From the NCBI RefSeq assembly GCF_965278975.1, contig NZ_OZ257126.1, positions 2,046,001 through 2,110,000 of the forward strand: DNA of 64,000 bases, written 5' to 3'. A model generated the notes under the pieces. That model saw only the letters and a program-made list of their open reading frames with translations. It was not told the origin of the DNA and did no database searches. The translations under genes were made by a program, and so were the position numbers. Shown in pieces: positions 53,361-61,544 of this stretch. How positions within the stretch are numbered: position 1 is the first letter of the stretch; each line of letters begins with the position of its first letter. The DNA comes from Ferrovibrio sp965278975 (GTDB lineage: Bacteria > Pseudomonadota > Alphaproteobacteria > Ferrovibrionales > Ferrovibrionaceae).

Positions 53361-56300
53361 ATGACCGCTGTGATCAAGTCCTCAGGCTTAGTGTATTCTG
53401 CGTCTCGCTTTGGCCGTGCATGGCTGGGTATTATACTCCTGTGGGCGGTGATGGTGCCGTTAGGATCGGCCCTGGCACAGCCCGCGGTGCCCGGCAATCT
53501 GCTGACCTACAGCTCCGACTTCCGTGGCCCATCCTGGTACTGGGCCGGTGCTGCCGGCGTCACTGCCGATACGGCGACGGCGCCGGATGGATCGGCCACG
53601 GCTGATACCCTGACCTTTGCCCCCGGCAACCACCCGGTCTTTCAGCAGATCGGCGTATCAGTAGCAAACGACGAGCGGCTTAGCTGCTCGGCCTACGTCA
53701 AGCAGGTCACGGCAGCCGATGTATGGCTGCAATGCTTCATCCCCGGGACGCCGCACCAGGATGGCTACGCCGTCCTCAACTTCAGTACCGGGTTGGCTAC
53801 TGCGGCTGGCGCTGCCGCTGCGCAAATTACCCCTTCTGTGGAGGCTTTGTCCGGCGGCTGGTACCGCTTAGTAGCGACCTTGCAGAATGTCAATCCATCG
53901 GCCAATACCGCCCGCATATCGCTCGCCACCAGCAATGGTTCGTTCCATGCCTGGGGCGCCCAGATGGTGAAGGGGAGCGATCCCGGGGTGTACATGCCCA
54001 CGGTGGGATCCCCGGCTGGTCCTGTTGCCGGCCGCACTTCGAGCTGGACCTATGATGGTGCGACCGGGCTGCTCACCAGCGAGACCATCGAGCCTGGCAA
54101 TAGCCAGCTGGAACTCAAGACCAGCTACACCTACGACGCCTTCGGCAACAAGACGGTGGCGACGGTGTCGTCGACGGTGAGCGGCTATGCCGGGATCACC
54201 ACGCGGTCGAGCACGACCAGCTACAGCAGCGATGGCCGCTTCGTGGTGACGGCGACCAATGCGCTGAGCCATAGCGAGACCCGGGTGAATGATGTCCGCT
54301 TCGGCGGGGTGACGAGCCAGACCGGGCCGAACGGCCTGACCACGACCTGGAGCTATGACAGCTTCGGCCGCAAGGTGCTGGAGACGCGGCCCGACGGCAC
54401 CAAGACCAAATGGGAGTATCTGTGGTGCTCCGGCGTCAATGGCGGCTCGGCGAGCTGCCCCAGTGTCAGCGCGCCGGGCACCCATAGCGCCGCGGCCCGC
54501 TATGTGGCGGTAACGACGCCGCTGGCCTCGGACGGCACCACGGTGATCGGGGCGGTGGAGAAGATCTACTTCGACGTGCTTGAGCGCGAGCTGCGGCGCG
54601 AGAGCCAGGGCTACAACACCGACAGCCAACCGGCGCGGGCGGTCTATCTGGATACGGTCTACAATGATCGCGGCCAGGTGTGGAAGAAGAGCCGGCCCTA
54701 CTTCCCAGGCGATACGGCTGTCTGGACCAGCTTCACCTATGACGCCCTGGGCCGTCCGGTTCAGGAAGATCGACCGAACGGCACGGTGACGGTGCAGTAT
54801 GCCGGCCTGGTCAACACGGTGACCAACGAATGGAATGAGAGCCGCGTCACCACCAAGAACAGCCAGGGCCAGGTGGTGCATGTCAAGAATGGCCGGCATG
54901 ACAGCAGCACGGCGGTCTACTCGATCAACACCTATACCTATGATCCGTTCGGCAATCTGCTGACGGTGAAGGACGCGGATACCGGCCAGGCCGGCAATGT
55001 GACCAGCTTCAGCTACGATGGCCGTGGCCGCAAGGTGGCGATGAGCGACCCGGACAAGGGCAGCTGGACCTATGGCTACGACGTGCTCGGCCAGCTCAAA
55101 TACCAGACCGACGCCAAGGGCCAGACCACCAACATGGCCTATGACCTGCTGGGCCGCATGACTGGGCGCAGCTCGTACCGACCCGGCAGCGTGCAGGATC
55201 AGCAGTCATGGGAATATGACACGGCCCCCTATGGCATCGGCAAGCTGAACATTGCCTGGGCGGTGGTGGGCAGCACGCCGGGCTTCTACAAGCAGTATGG
55301 CTATGACAGCCTGGGGCGGCCGAATGTCTACCAGGAAGCCCATGGCGGCGGCTGGCTCGGCTATACGATGCAGTATGACAACAATAGCCGGCTGTCGACC
55401 CAGACTTATCCTTCCGGCCTGCAACTGGGCTACGAGTATACCGACATCGGTGAGTTGAAGTGGGTTCAGGACACTGCCAGCAGTGCGTATTACTGGACGC
55501 TGACGGGGCGCAATGCGGCGGGCCAGCTGACCGGGGAAGAGCTCGGCAACGGGGTTACCACGGCGCGGAGCTATGATACCGGCCGGGGCCTGGTGACCGG
55601 GATCCAGACGGTGAAGTCGGGCACCACGTTGCAGCAATGGTCGATCGGCTACGATTCTGTGGGCAATGTTACCAGCCGCAGCGAAGGCGCCACCGGGGTC
55701 TCGGAGGCGTTCACCTATGATCCGCTGAACCGGCTGTTGACGGCGACCACGGTATCGTCGTCGGTGAACTATACCGTGTCGATGCAGTATGACGGCAATA
55801 ACGGGTCGTCGCAGCCGCAATCGGGCAATATCCATCACAAGAGCGACCTCGGTACCTATAGCTACCCGGCGACAGGCCAGGCGCGGCCGCATGCGGTGAC
55901 CAGCATCACCGGTCCCGGCGGCACCAAGAGCTTCAGCTATGACGCCAACGGCAACATGCTGACCGGCGATGGCCGGAGCTATACCTGGTCGCCGTTCGAT
56001 CACCCGTTGAGCATCAGCCGGGGCAGCGAGACGGTCAGCTTCGACTATGGCACGGAGCATCAGCGCTTCCGGCAGACCACGTCGGCTGGCATGACCGAGT
56101 ATTACACCAACGCCGCCACGGGGGCGCGCTCCGAGCGGGCGCTGACCCTGGCGAATGCGCATGTGCGGTGGACGGATTATGTGGCGGCGGGCAATGGCAT
56201 CGCGCTGACCGTCTCGACCACCGATACCAGCTACACGCATAGCTCGGTCAACGTCACCCGCTCCTACCTGCACCGCGACCATCTGGGCTCGACCACGCTG

Positions 56301-57614
56301 GTGACCGATGCTGCCGGCGTGGTCATCCAGCGCATGGCCTATGACCCCTGGGGCAAGCGGCGCAACACCAACGGCACGGCCGATCCGACCGGTGCCCTGG
56401 AGGCCTCCGGCCTGCCGAACCGCGGCTTTACCGACCACGAGCATCTGGAAGAGCTCGGCCTGGTGCACATGAACGGCCGGCTCTACGATCCGACTATCGC
56501 CCGCATGGTTTCGGCCGACCCCCTGGTCGATGATCCGTTCTCGACCCAGGCGCTCAACCGGTACAGCTATGTCGGCAACAACCCACTCACCTACACAGAC
56601 CCGACGGGGTATCTGAAGTTAGGGAGATTGTTCCAAAGCTTGGTGCGGACAGTTGTTGCGTATGTGGTTGGTACCGTTGCTTGTGGCGGCAACCCGGCAT
56701 GCGGGGCCATCCTGGCGGGGGCGGTCAATGGATATGCGCAAGACAAGTCATTCAAAGGTGCATTGATCGGCGCTATCAATGGTGCGGTGTCGTATGGCAT
56801 TGGCTCTATGATGCCAGTGTATGATGCGGCGGGAGTATTCCAACCACAAAACTTGATACCGAATGCTGCGCTACACGCTGCCAGGGCATGTGCTTCTGCA
56901 GAGGCCATGGGTGGCCGTTGTGGCCCGGCAGCCGCAGCAGCTTTTACATCATCAATGCTCGGGCCGCTTAGCGACCATCTGGTAAGCCTTACCGGAGTCG
57001 AAGGTGTGGCTCAGGCCGGCGCAGAGCTAATTGGGCGCGGTGTAGTAGGTGGTATTGCTTCTAAGGTAGCAGGGGGGGAGTTCGAGGATGGCTTCGCTGA
57101 AGGCGTGTTCGAGGGGGTGACAAATGCGCTATCCAATAAAATTGGCAGATGGTTAAATTCAAATACTAAATATGCTAAATTTTTCTCATCTCAATACAAA
57201 ATAGTCGAAAATTTAGCTAAAGAACTTTCAGTTGACGTATCATTTTTACTCGGACTTTCTGCTTATGAAAGTGGTTGGGGTACAAGTAGTTTTTATTTAA
57301 ACAACAACAACCCTTTTGGTGCGACACCTAATGGCAGGGACTCTTTAATCTATTCTTCGTTGGACAAAGCGTGGGAGGATTTCGCAAAAACATGGGGCGG
57401 ACGAATAAAAGGTGTTGGAAGTGACGTTGATGCCTTCATTTTAAATCTTTCATTAGACAATAGATCGGTCTATGGTCCAACGATAGGCGGTGACTTTCGC
57501 GGCAGTTATAATTCGGTAAATACTGTATGGTCGAGTACGCTGCGGGGGGTAATACAGTCTGTGCAGAGCAGGCTTTCCAGCTGGTGGGGAAATCCAAACA
57601 TTCCAAGTCCGTAA
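53361..57614 (+). CDS. secreted RHS-repeat toxin with lysozyme-like C-terminal tip
   Basis: 1417 residues. A Sec signal peptide (LGIILLWAVMVPLGSALAQ) leads into a lectin-like beta domain (about 45-225). Many YD repeats follow (SYTYDAFGNKTVATV and similar). The RHS core closes at YSYVGNNPLTYTDPTGY, near residue 1083. The last 335 residues are the variable tip: a glycine-rich hydrophobic linker, then from about 1256 a glucosaminidase/lysozyme-like domain with LGLSAYESGWGTSSFY (Glu1303 as candidate acid) and NNNNPFGAT. The tip coding sequence is AT-rich compared with the core, as expected for an exchanged module. It starts 16 bases after the SpvB gene and is followed by its likely immunity gene. 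Confidence 0.88.
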   Translation: MTAVIKSSGLVYSASRFGRAWLGIILLWAVMVPLGSALAQPAVPGNLLTYSSDFRGPSWYWAGAAGVTADTATAPDGSATADTLTFAPGNHPVFQQIGVSVANDERLSCSAYVKQVTAADVWLQCFIPGTPHQDGYAVLNFSTGLATAAGAAAAQITPSVEALSGGWYRLVATLQNVNPSANTARISLATSNGSFHAWGAQMVKGSDPGVYMPTVGSPAGPVAGRTSSWTYDGATGLLTSETIEPGNSQLELKTSYTYDAFGNKTVATVSSTVSGYAGITTRSSTTSYSSDGRFVVTATNALSHSETRVNDVRFGGVTSQTGPNGLTTTWSYDSFGRKVLETRPDGTKTKWEYLWCSGVNGGSASCPSVSAPGTHSAAARYVAVTTPLASDGTTVIGAVEKIYFDVLERELRRESQGYNTDSQPARAVYLDTVYNDRGQVWKKSRPYFPGDTAVWTSFTYDALGRPVQEDRPNGTVTVQYAGLVNTVTNEWNESRVTTKNSQGQVVHVKNGRHDSSTAVYSINTYTYDPFGNLLTVKDADTGQAGNVTSFSYDGRGRKVAMSDPDKGSWTYGYDVLGQLKYQTDAKGQTTNMAYDLLGRMTGRSSYRPGSVQDQQSWEYDTAPYGIGKLNIAWAVVGSTPGFYKQYGYDSLGRPNVYQEAHGGGWLGYTMQYDNNSRLSTQTYPSGLQLGYEYTDIGELKWVQDTASSAYYWTLTGRNAAGQLTGEELGNGVTTARSYDTGRGLVTGIQTVKSGTTLQQWSIGYDSVGNVTSRSEGATGVSEAFTYDPLNRLLTATTVSSSVNYTVSMQYDGNNGSSQPQSGNIHHKSDLGTYSYPATGQARPHAVTSITGPGGTKSFSYDANGNMLTGDGRSYTWSPFDHPLSISRGSETVSFDYGTEHQRFRQTTSAGMTEYYTNAATGARSERALTLANAHVRWTDYVAAGNGIALTVSTTDTSYTHSSVNVTRSYLHRDHLGSTTLVTDAAGVVIQRMAYDPWGKRRNTNGTADPTGALEASGLPNRGFTDHEHLEELGLVHMNGRLYDPTIARMVSADPLVDDPFSTQALNRYSYVGNNPLTYTDPTGYLKLGRLFQSLVRTVVAYVVGTVACGGNPACGAILAGAVNGYAQDKSFKGALIGAINGAVSYGIGSMMPVYDAAGVFQPQNLIPNAALHAARACASAEAMGGRCGPAAAAAFTSSMLGPLSDHLVSLTGVEGVAQAGAELIGRGVVGGIASKVAGGEFEDGFAEGVFEGVTNALSNKIGRWLNSNTKYAKFFSSQYKIVENLAKELSVDVSFLLGLSAYESGWGTSSFYLNNNNPFGATPNGRDSLIYSSLDKAWEDFAKTWGGRIKGVGSDVDAFILNLSLDNRSVYGPTIGGDFRGSYNSVNTVWSSTLRGVIQSVQSRLSSWWGNPNIPSP
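56955..57130 (+). repeat. tip-linker repeat, copy 1 (inside RHS gene)
   Basis: The segment from ATGCTCGGGCCGCTTAGCGA to the VFEG(V/I)TNA codons recurs at 58324-58500 in the same orientation. The first 50 or so bases are identical and the rest about 75 percent alike. It marks the boundary where the two alternative tips diverge and is a natural substrate for recombination. Confidence 0.85.
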
Positions 57615-57630
57615 ATTCTGAAGGCGGATA

Positions 57631-58185
57631 ATGTATAAGTTTACCGTGGCATCCATCATATATCTGCTAACATGGGCAGTGGAAATTCGTGCTGCGGAGT
57701 ACAGCAACGACGAATTCGGATTTTCGGTAGCCCTGCCCGACAATCTTCAGAGATGTAGAAAACAACCATATGAACATGACATGGGAGTGCTGGTATTCTT
57801 GAGTGCCGGCAGTGACGATTGTGCCGAGAATGTATGGCGTCGCTTCATTTCAGTAATTGGTGAATATAACGCGTATGAAGCGATGGATGTTGAGGAATTG
57901 CGAGATTTCACTTGCAAGCCTTCCCACGCGAATGTTGTTTATATTCCTGCGGCAATATCCATCGCCGGCTTGCCCTCGAGGCTGTGCCGTGTCGATGAGG
58001 GAGGTAAAATCAATATCTATCTCGTGGCGCAATTGTTCAAATTCGCAGGATTGAATAATGACAAGAGTGTAGATTTGAGCCCCGACTTGAATTTCATTGT
58101 GATCTTGCAGACAGATGAAGGGCACTTCAGCGATGATTTTTTGTTATTCGAAGTTATTGTGAAAGCTATAACTCTTAAAAAGTAG
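57631..58185 (+). CDS. predicted periplasmic immunity protein for the lysozyme-like tip
   Basis: 184 residues with an N-terminal signal peptide (VASIIYLLTWAVEIRAAEY), thus exported. No known family recognised. Cys42, Cys59, Cys94 and Cys118 could form two disulfides, consistent with the periplasm. It begins 16 bases after the toxin stop and has the same AT-rich composition as the toxin tip. A cell-wall-cutting toxin would need a periplasmic antidote, so location and neighbours agree; the immunity role is inference. Confidence 0.7.
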   Translation: MYKFTVASIIYLLTWAVEIRAAEYSNDEFGFSVALPDNLQRCRKQPYEHDMGVLVFLSAGSDDCAENVWRRFISVIGEYNAYEAMDVEELRDFTCKPSHANVVYIPAAISIAGLPSRLCRVDEGGKINIYLVAQLFKFAGLNNDKSVDLSPDLNFIVILQTDEGHFSDDFLLFEVIVKAITLKK

Positions 58186-58322
58186 GCCCTTAAGATACTG
58201 TTTGAAAAGCCTTAAAATCCCGCAACCATAATAGCCGATTTATTTGGCTCTCATGTCAGAACCAGTGAAAATTGAGGCTTTGCGATAAAGCCAAGAGCTT
58301 TCAAAGCATGGGCGAACCAAAT
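58186..58322. other. spacer between toxin-immunity modules
   Basis: No gene. It links the first immunity gene to the displaced second tip and holds no recognisable signal. Confidence 0.4.
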
Positions 58323-58323
58323 A

Positions 58324-58500
58324 ATGCTCGGGCCGCTTAGCGACCATCTGGTAAGCCTTACCGGAGTCGAAGGCGCGGCTCGAATTGGGGGACAGCTAGT
58401 AGGGCGCGGTATTACTGGTGGTATTGCTTCTAAGGTAATAGGTGGTAAGTTCGAGGATGGCTTCGCTGAAGGTGTGTTCGAAGGAATTACAAACGCAATA
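58324..58500 (+). repeat. tip-linker repeat, copy 2 (start of orphan tip)
   Basis: Direct copy of 56955-57130, about 1.37 kb downstream. Recombination between the copies would replace the lysozyme-like tip and its immunity gene by the second tip and its partner. Confidence 0.85.
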
Positions 58501-58980
58501 CATGTGCCCATTGCGGCATTCATTTCCAGATTATTGACATCACCAGCCGTAGTGCGTTTTCTAGCACTCGGACGAGAAGTTGGTGCGGCAGAGCTTGGAA
58601 TCCTTGGAGCTAGCGCTTCAAGCCTGAGCGCTAGAAGTTCGAAAGTCGCCGATGTATTACATGAAACACTTTTTGGTAGAGGTAATTTTGAAAGCAAGTA
58701 TGTACTGACCTCAGATGAAGCATTGCGTGCAGCTGAGTCGTTTCTTGGGAGGGGTTATAAAGAAATAGGACAATCAGGTAGTGGTGTTTTCCGAAGCGCA
58801 GATGGCATTCGTCAATTCAGAATGGACAACGGTTCGCTTCTTGGTGTTCATGCTCCGCATAGTTCTCACGTTCACCTAGAGTATATGATCCACGAACCAA
58901 TAAGGTGTTCACGAATAACCACATCAAGATTAAGGACTAGCCCATGGATATCCCACGTCAGAGAAAAGGTAGGATATTGA
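58324..58980 (+). CDS. orphan RHS toxin-tip module (alternative C-terminus), 3' frameshifted
   Basis: 218 codons. Residues 1-60 repeat the linker of the full RHS protein (MLGPLSDHLVSLTGVEG ... EGVFEGITNA). After that the sequence is unrelated to the first tip: YVLTSDEALRAAESFLGRGYKEIG, GVFRSADGIRQFRMDNGSL and SHVHLEY, a layout that recalls small RNase-like polymorphic-toxin domains ending in an HxH segment (assignment tentative). No signal peptide, YD repeats or ribosome-binding site are seen, so it is likely a silent donor cassette. One base seems missing near 58897-58901: a one-base insertion would give HEPNKVFTNNHIKIKD and a stop at 58938, 3 bases before the next gene. Confidence 0.72.
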   Translation: MLGPLSDHLVSLTGVEGAARIGGQLVGRGITGGIASKVIGGKFEDGFAEGVFEGITNAIHVPIAAFISRLLTSPAVVRFLALGREVGAAELGILGASASSLSARSSKVADVLHETLFGRGNFESKYVLTSDEALRAAESFLGRGYKEIGQSGSGVFRSADGIRQFRMDNGSLLGVHAPHSSHVHLEYMIHEPIRCSRITTSRLRTSPWISHVREKVGY

Positions 58981-59207
58981 GTGGAGATTCTGCCGGTTGG
59001 TATATATTGGTTAAAGATGATCCACTGGATACTGGGGGGATATATATACATACCTCTAAGGATATATCTTTTGATACTGGCTTTGATGAATGGGCGGAGA
59101 ATGAAGCAGCATTAGTTTCGATTTTCCGAGCGTCCGGGTGGACGGTTATTAATTCATTGGATCTCTCCGAGAGATTCAATATTGAATGGCTTGACCAAAA
59201 TATGTGA
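58944..59207 (+). CDS. predicted cytoplasmic immunity protein for the orphan tip
   Basis: 87 residues, acidic, no signal peptide, no recognised family. It starts 3 bases after the restored stop of the orphan tip, the usual toxin-immunity spacing. WYILVKDDPLDTGGIYIHT and FDEWAENEAALVSIF suggest a small alpha/beta protein. Keeping it expressed without its toxin would protect against sister strains carrying that tip. The role is inferred from position. Confidence 0.62.
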   Translation: MDIPRQRKGRILSGDSAGWYILVKDDPLDTGGIYIHTSKDISFDTGFDEWAENEAALVSIFRASGWTVINSLDLSERFNIEWLDQNM

Positions 59208-59232
59208 TTGAAGTCGCGTAGAGAGGACTGCT

Positions 59233-59253
59233 GGTCCAGCGCATGGCCTATGA
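59233..59253 (+). repeat. short RHS-core scar
   Basis: GTCCAGCGCATGGCCTATGA matches the QRMAYDPWG codons of the RHS gene near 56326-56345 but is embedded in non-coding sequence. It looks like the residue of an earlier, deleted RHS tip junction. The flanks (59208-59376) hold no gene. Confidence 0.5.
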
Positions 59254-59376
59254 TGTCGCCCTTCTGGCCTGTGCGCCAATAATCGCTTCGTAGTCGCGCG
59301 CTTACAGGGGGGAAAAGACACAACGTCAACGGCGATGCTGAGTTGGTGTCTGTATCGGAAATAAATTTGTACCGCA

Positions 59377-59877
59377 CTAAATACTCCTGGCTATCATATG
59401 TGTAAACACACCAGCGGTCGCTACAGTTAATCCTGGGCCGAATGGTACCCGCAATGAGACTGTCGACCGCTTTGATGGTGGGCGTCCCCGTAAACGATAG
59501 AGGGGCGCGGCGCAGATCGTCGATAAAGCCCCCAGGGCGATGACCCAGAAGATTCCGTTCAGGCCGACCCAGAAGCTTGCGGCGGCGATGAACTTCACGT
59601 CGCCGAGGCCGAGGGCTTCGACATGGCGGTATTTCCAGAACAGCCAGCGCAATCCCAGGAACAGGCCGGCGCTCAAGAGGGCGGCAATGCCGAGCGATGC
59701 AGGCGGCAAAAAGCCGTAGGGCGACAACAGATGAAACGCCAACCCCAGCCCACCAAAGGCTGCATTAAGCGTATCCGGGAGCTGATAGCGGCGCAGATCG
59801 ATGATGCAGAGCGCTAGCAGAATAGCGCCTGATATAGCCAGCAGAAAAATGAGCAGCGCGGTATCTAACAGGGCCAT
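59377..59877 (-). CDS. minimal prepilin peptidase (A24-type, no methylase domain)
   Basis: 166 residues, about five membrane segments. Both catalytic aspartates of the GspO/PilD/TadV family are present: Asp in CIIDLRRYQLPD and the GxGD motif in LGLGDVKFIAA. The N-terminal CxxC zinc and methyltransferase domain of full-length PilD is absent, so it would cleave but not methylate. It stands 9 kb from the T2SS operon on the other strand and is the only intact prepilin peptidase in the window, so it probably processes GspG-K. Confidence 0.85.
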   Translation of the reverse strand: MALLDTALLIFLLAISGAILLALCIIDLRRYQLPDTLNAAFGGLGLAFHLLSPYGFLPPASLGIAALLSAGLFLGLRWLFWKYRHVEALGLGDVKFIAAASFWVGLNGIFWVIALGALSTICAAPLYRLRGRPPSKRSTVSLRVPFGPGLTVATAGVFTHMIARSI

Positions 59878-60165
59878 CGGCTAAGTGTACCGCATGGTGC
59901 GGGCCTCGTATTGCGCCTCAGCAATTTTCCTTCATTTGCCGGTCGGTAATCTATTTGGGGGCCGTATTTACCCCTGATGGCGAGCTAATTCTCCCTGTTC
60001 AGAGTTGCCGGGAGAATTTGCTAAAGGGCCAAGATCATTGGGATATTCGGCTCTTCTGGTCATGCAAAGGCAGGGTGCGGATGAAATTCCCTGATTTTAC
60101 AATGAAAAGCAAGGCGGGCATTGGAGCATACGTAGCTGCTGATTTTGCGCATAACCAGCCCCACC
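59878..60165. other. region between the prepilin peptidase and its truncated copy
   Basis: No supported gene. A 113-codon ORF (59955-60296) runs across it on the plus strand but is antisense to the pseudogene for much of its length and has no family likeness. Confidence 0.4.
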
Positions 60166-60392
60166 TTATAATGAAAGTAGGTGCCGTTGTGCATCGTTGG
60201 TGCGCCGATAGTGTAAGATCGCTACAGCGCAAATTGTTGATAATGCTCCTATCGATATCACTAAAAATATTCCATCCAGGCCAACCCATGCGCTAGCCGC
60301 AGCAATGAATTTGACGTCACCAAGCTCGTGTGCTTCAGTATCACACAGCCCCCAGAACAACCATCGGAGACCAAAAAAACAAGCCGTTGCGT
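60166..60392 (-). pseudogene. truncated second copy of the prepilin peptidase
   Basis: Read on the minus strand it contains FFGLRWLFWG, then LGDVKFIAAASAWVGLDGIF and IGALSTICAV, closely matching residues 75-130 of the intact gene at 59377-59877. The 5' part, including the first catalytic Asp region, is missing. Similarity stops at about 60392, a few bases from the TGTCA box at 60406, and the C-terminus ends early. It was most likely cut by insertion of the element to its right. Confidence 0.75.
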
Positions 60393-60430
60393 TCTGCCCA
60401 GAAATTGTCAGTTAATGTGGTTTCCAACAA
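60393..60430. mobile_element. candidate left end of the tni transposon
   Basis: GAAATTGTCA at 60401-60410, running on through GTGGTTTCC to 60429. It abuts the point where the prepilin peptidase copy is broken, and the element's genes (phosphoesterase, tniQ, tniB) lie to its right. It starts with TGTCA, a common terminus for TniA/TnsB-type elements. No second internal repeat was found to its right, so the exact terminus is uncertain. Confidence 0.5.
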
Positions 60431-60716
60431 CTACAATACAGTCTTGCCGTATTTCTTGCGCCGCTACAGGCCTCCTGTACCCGAGGTCATCGTCCCGACA
60501 GTAGCAGTGTGGTGGCTGCGCAACCGCACCCAACGCTGCCGACCAAGCCGTTATCGCCTGATACCCAAACACTAAACTAACATCGCAACCCGACCATTCA
60601 GCGGGAGCCGGTCAATAGCTACTCTTATTTTCAATGGGAGTTCACACATATCCTCTGACAGATACCTATTTCTTGCGTTGGCTTGAGGGCCATTAGCTCT
60701 GGAAAAGATATGAGAT
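60431..60716. other. non-coding stretch at the transposon left end
   Basis: No gene or RNA recognised. It separates the putative left end from the stop of the metallophosphoesterase gene. Confidence 0.4.
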
Positions 60717-61544
60717 CTAGATCTCAACTATATATGCCTCATAAAACTTCGTGTTCTCCTGGGCCATACTGCTTGATGTGTAGCCGCGTGGATTACAGGC
60801 AATGATCGATTGGCCAATTTTATAGCTGAAACTGAAATGCGTATGGCCATGCAGCCAGACGGCGGGCTGATATTTCTTAATCATATCCGACAGATCGGAT
60901 GCATAGGCAGCTGAGATCAGGTCATCCTTATACTTGGAGACAATTGAGCCTCGTGCCGGCGCATGATGCGTGACGACGACAGTCGGGCCTGCAAACTCTT
61001 CAGCCAATGCCTCTTCCAGCCAGGCGCGACTTGTTTCATGAAGCTGCAGCGCATCAATTGGTTGGAATGTGCGACCCTTGAATCCAATGAGCCGATGGTC
61101 GTTCAGAAACTCGTCAGCATTCAACATGGCTGCGATTGACTTATCCGTTCCCATGATTTCGTAGTCTGTCCAAAGGGTGGACCCCAGGAAGCGAACCCCA
61201 CCAATTAAGACGCTGGTACTCTCAAGAAAGTAGACTTCGCGACCGGATCGTTGAAGCCGAAGAGCACCTTGCCGCAGCTCTTCAATATCGTCGAGCAGGT
61301 TGCCTTTGTAGAACTCGTGATTGCCGGCGACATAGATAATGGGGATATCGAGAAACTCTGATACTTGGGACACATAGTCCAAGGCCATCCGTGGGCCGAC
61401 CTCGATATCGCCCGCCAGTACCAATACATCGGGTAGGTTCTTTTTCAGCTTAATTAGGGAGGGGCCGCGATCCGGGTGTCCGCTTAGCCGTGGCCCCGGT
61501 TTCTCGAACTCACAATGCAGATCCGACATTAGGACGATACGCAT
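60717..61544 (-). CDS. calcineurin-like metallophosphoesterase of the tni operon
   Basis: 275 residues. All family metal motifs are present: SDLHCEF at the N-terminus, LAGDIE, VAGNHEFY, THHAPARGS and HGHTHFSF. It is cytosolic and could cleave a phosphodiester or phosphomonoester. The start overlaps the end of tniQ by 16 bases, so it is translated from the transposition operon and not just passive cargo. The substrate is unknown; nuclease, cyclic-nucleotide and phosphatase functions all occur in the family. Confidence 0.88.
   Translation of the reverse strand: MRIVLMSDLHCEFEKPGPRLSGHPDRGPSLIKLKKNLPDVLVLAGDIEVGPRMALDYVSQVSEFLDIPIIYVAGNHEFYKGNLLDDIEELRQGALRLQRSGREVYFLESTSVLIGGVRFLGSTLWTDYEIMGTDKSIAAMLNADEFLNDHRLIGFKGRTFQPIDALQLHETSRAWLEEALAEEFAGPTVVVTHHAPARGSIVSKYKDDLISAAYASDLSDMIKKYQPAVWLHGHTHFSFSYKIGQSIIACNPRGYTSSSMAQENTKFYEAYIVEI

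Noticed and set aside
59955..60296. 113-codon plus-strand ORF near the right-hand peptidase copy
   Set aside because: It overlaps the prepilin peptidase pseudogene in antisense and shows no ribosome-binding site or family likeness.
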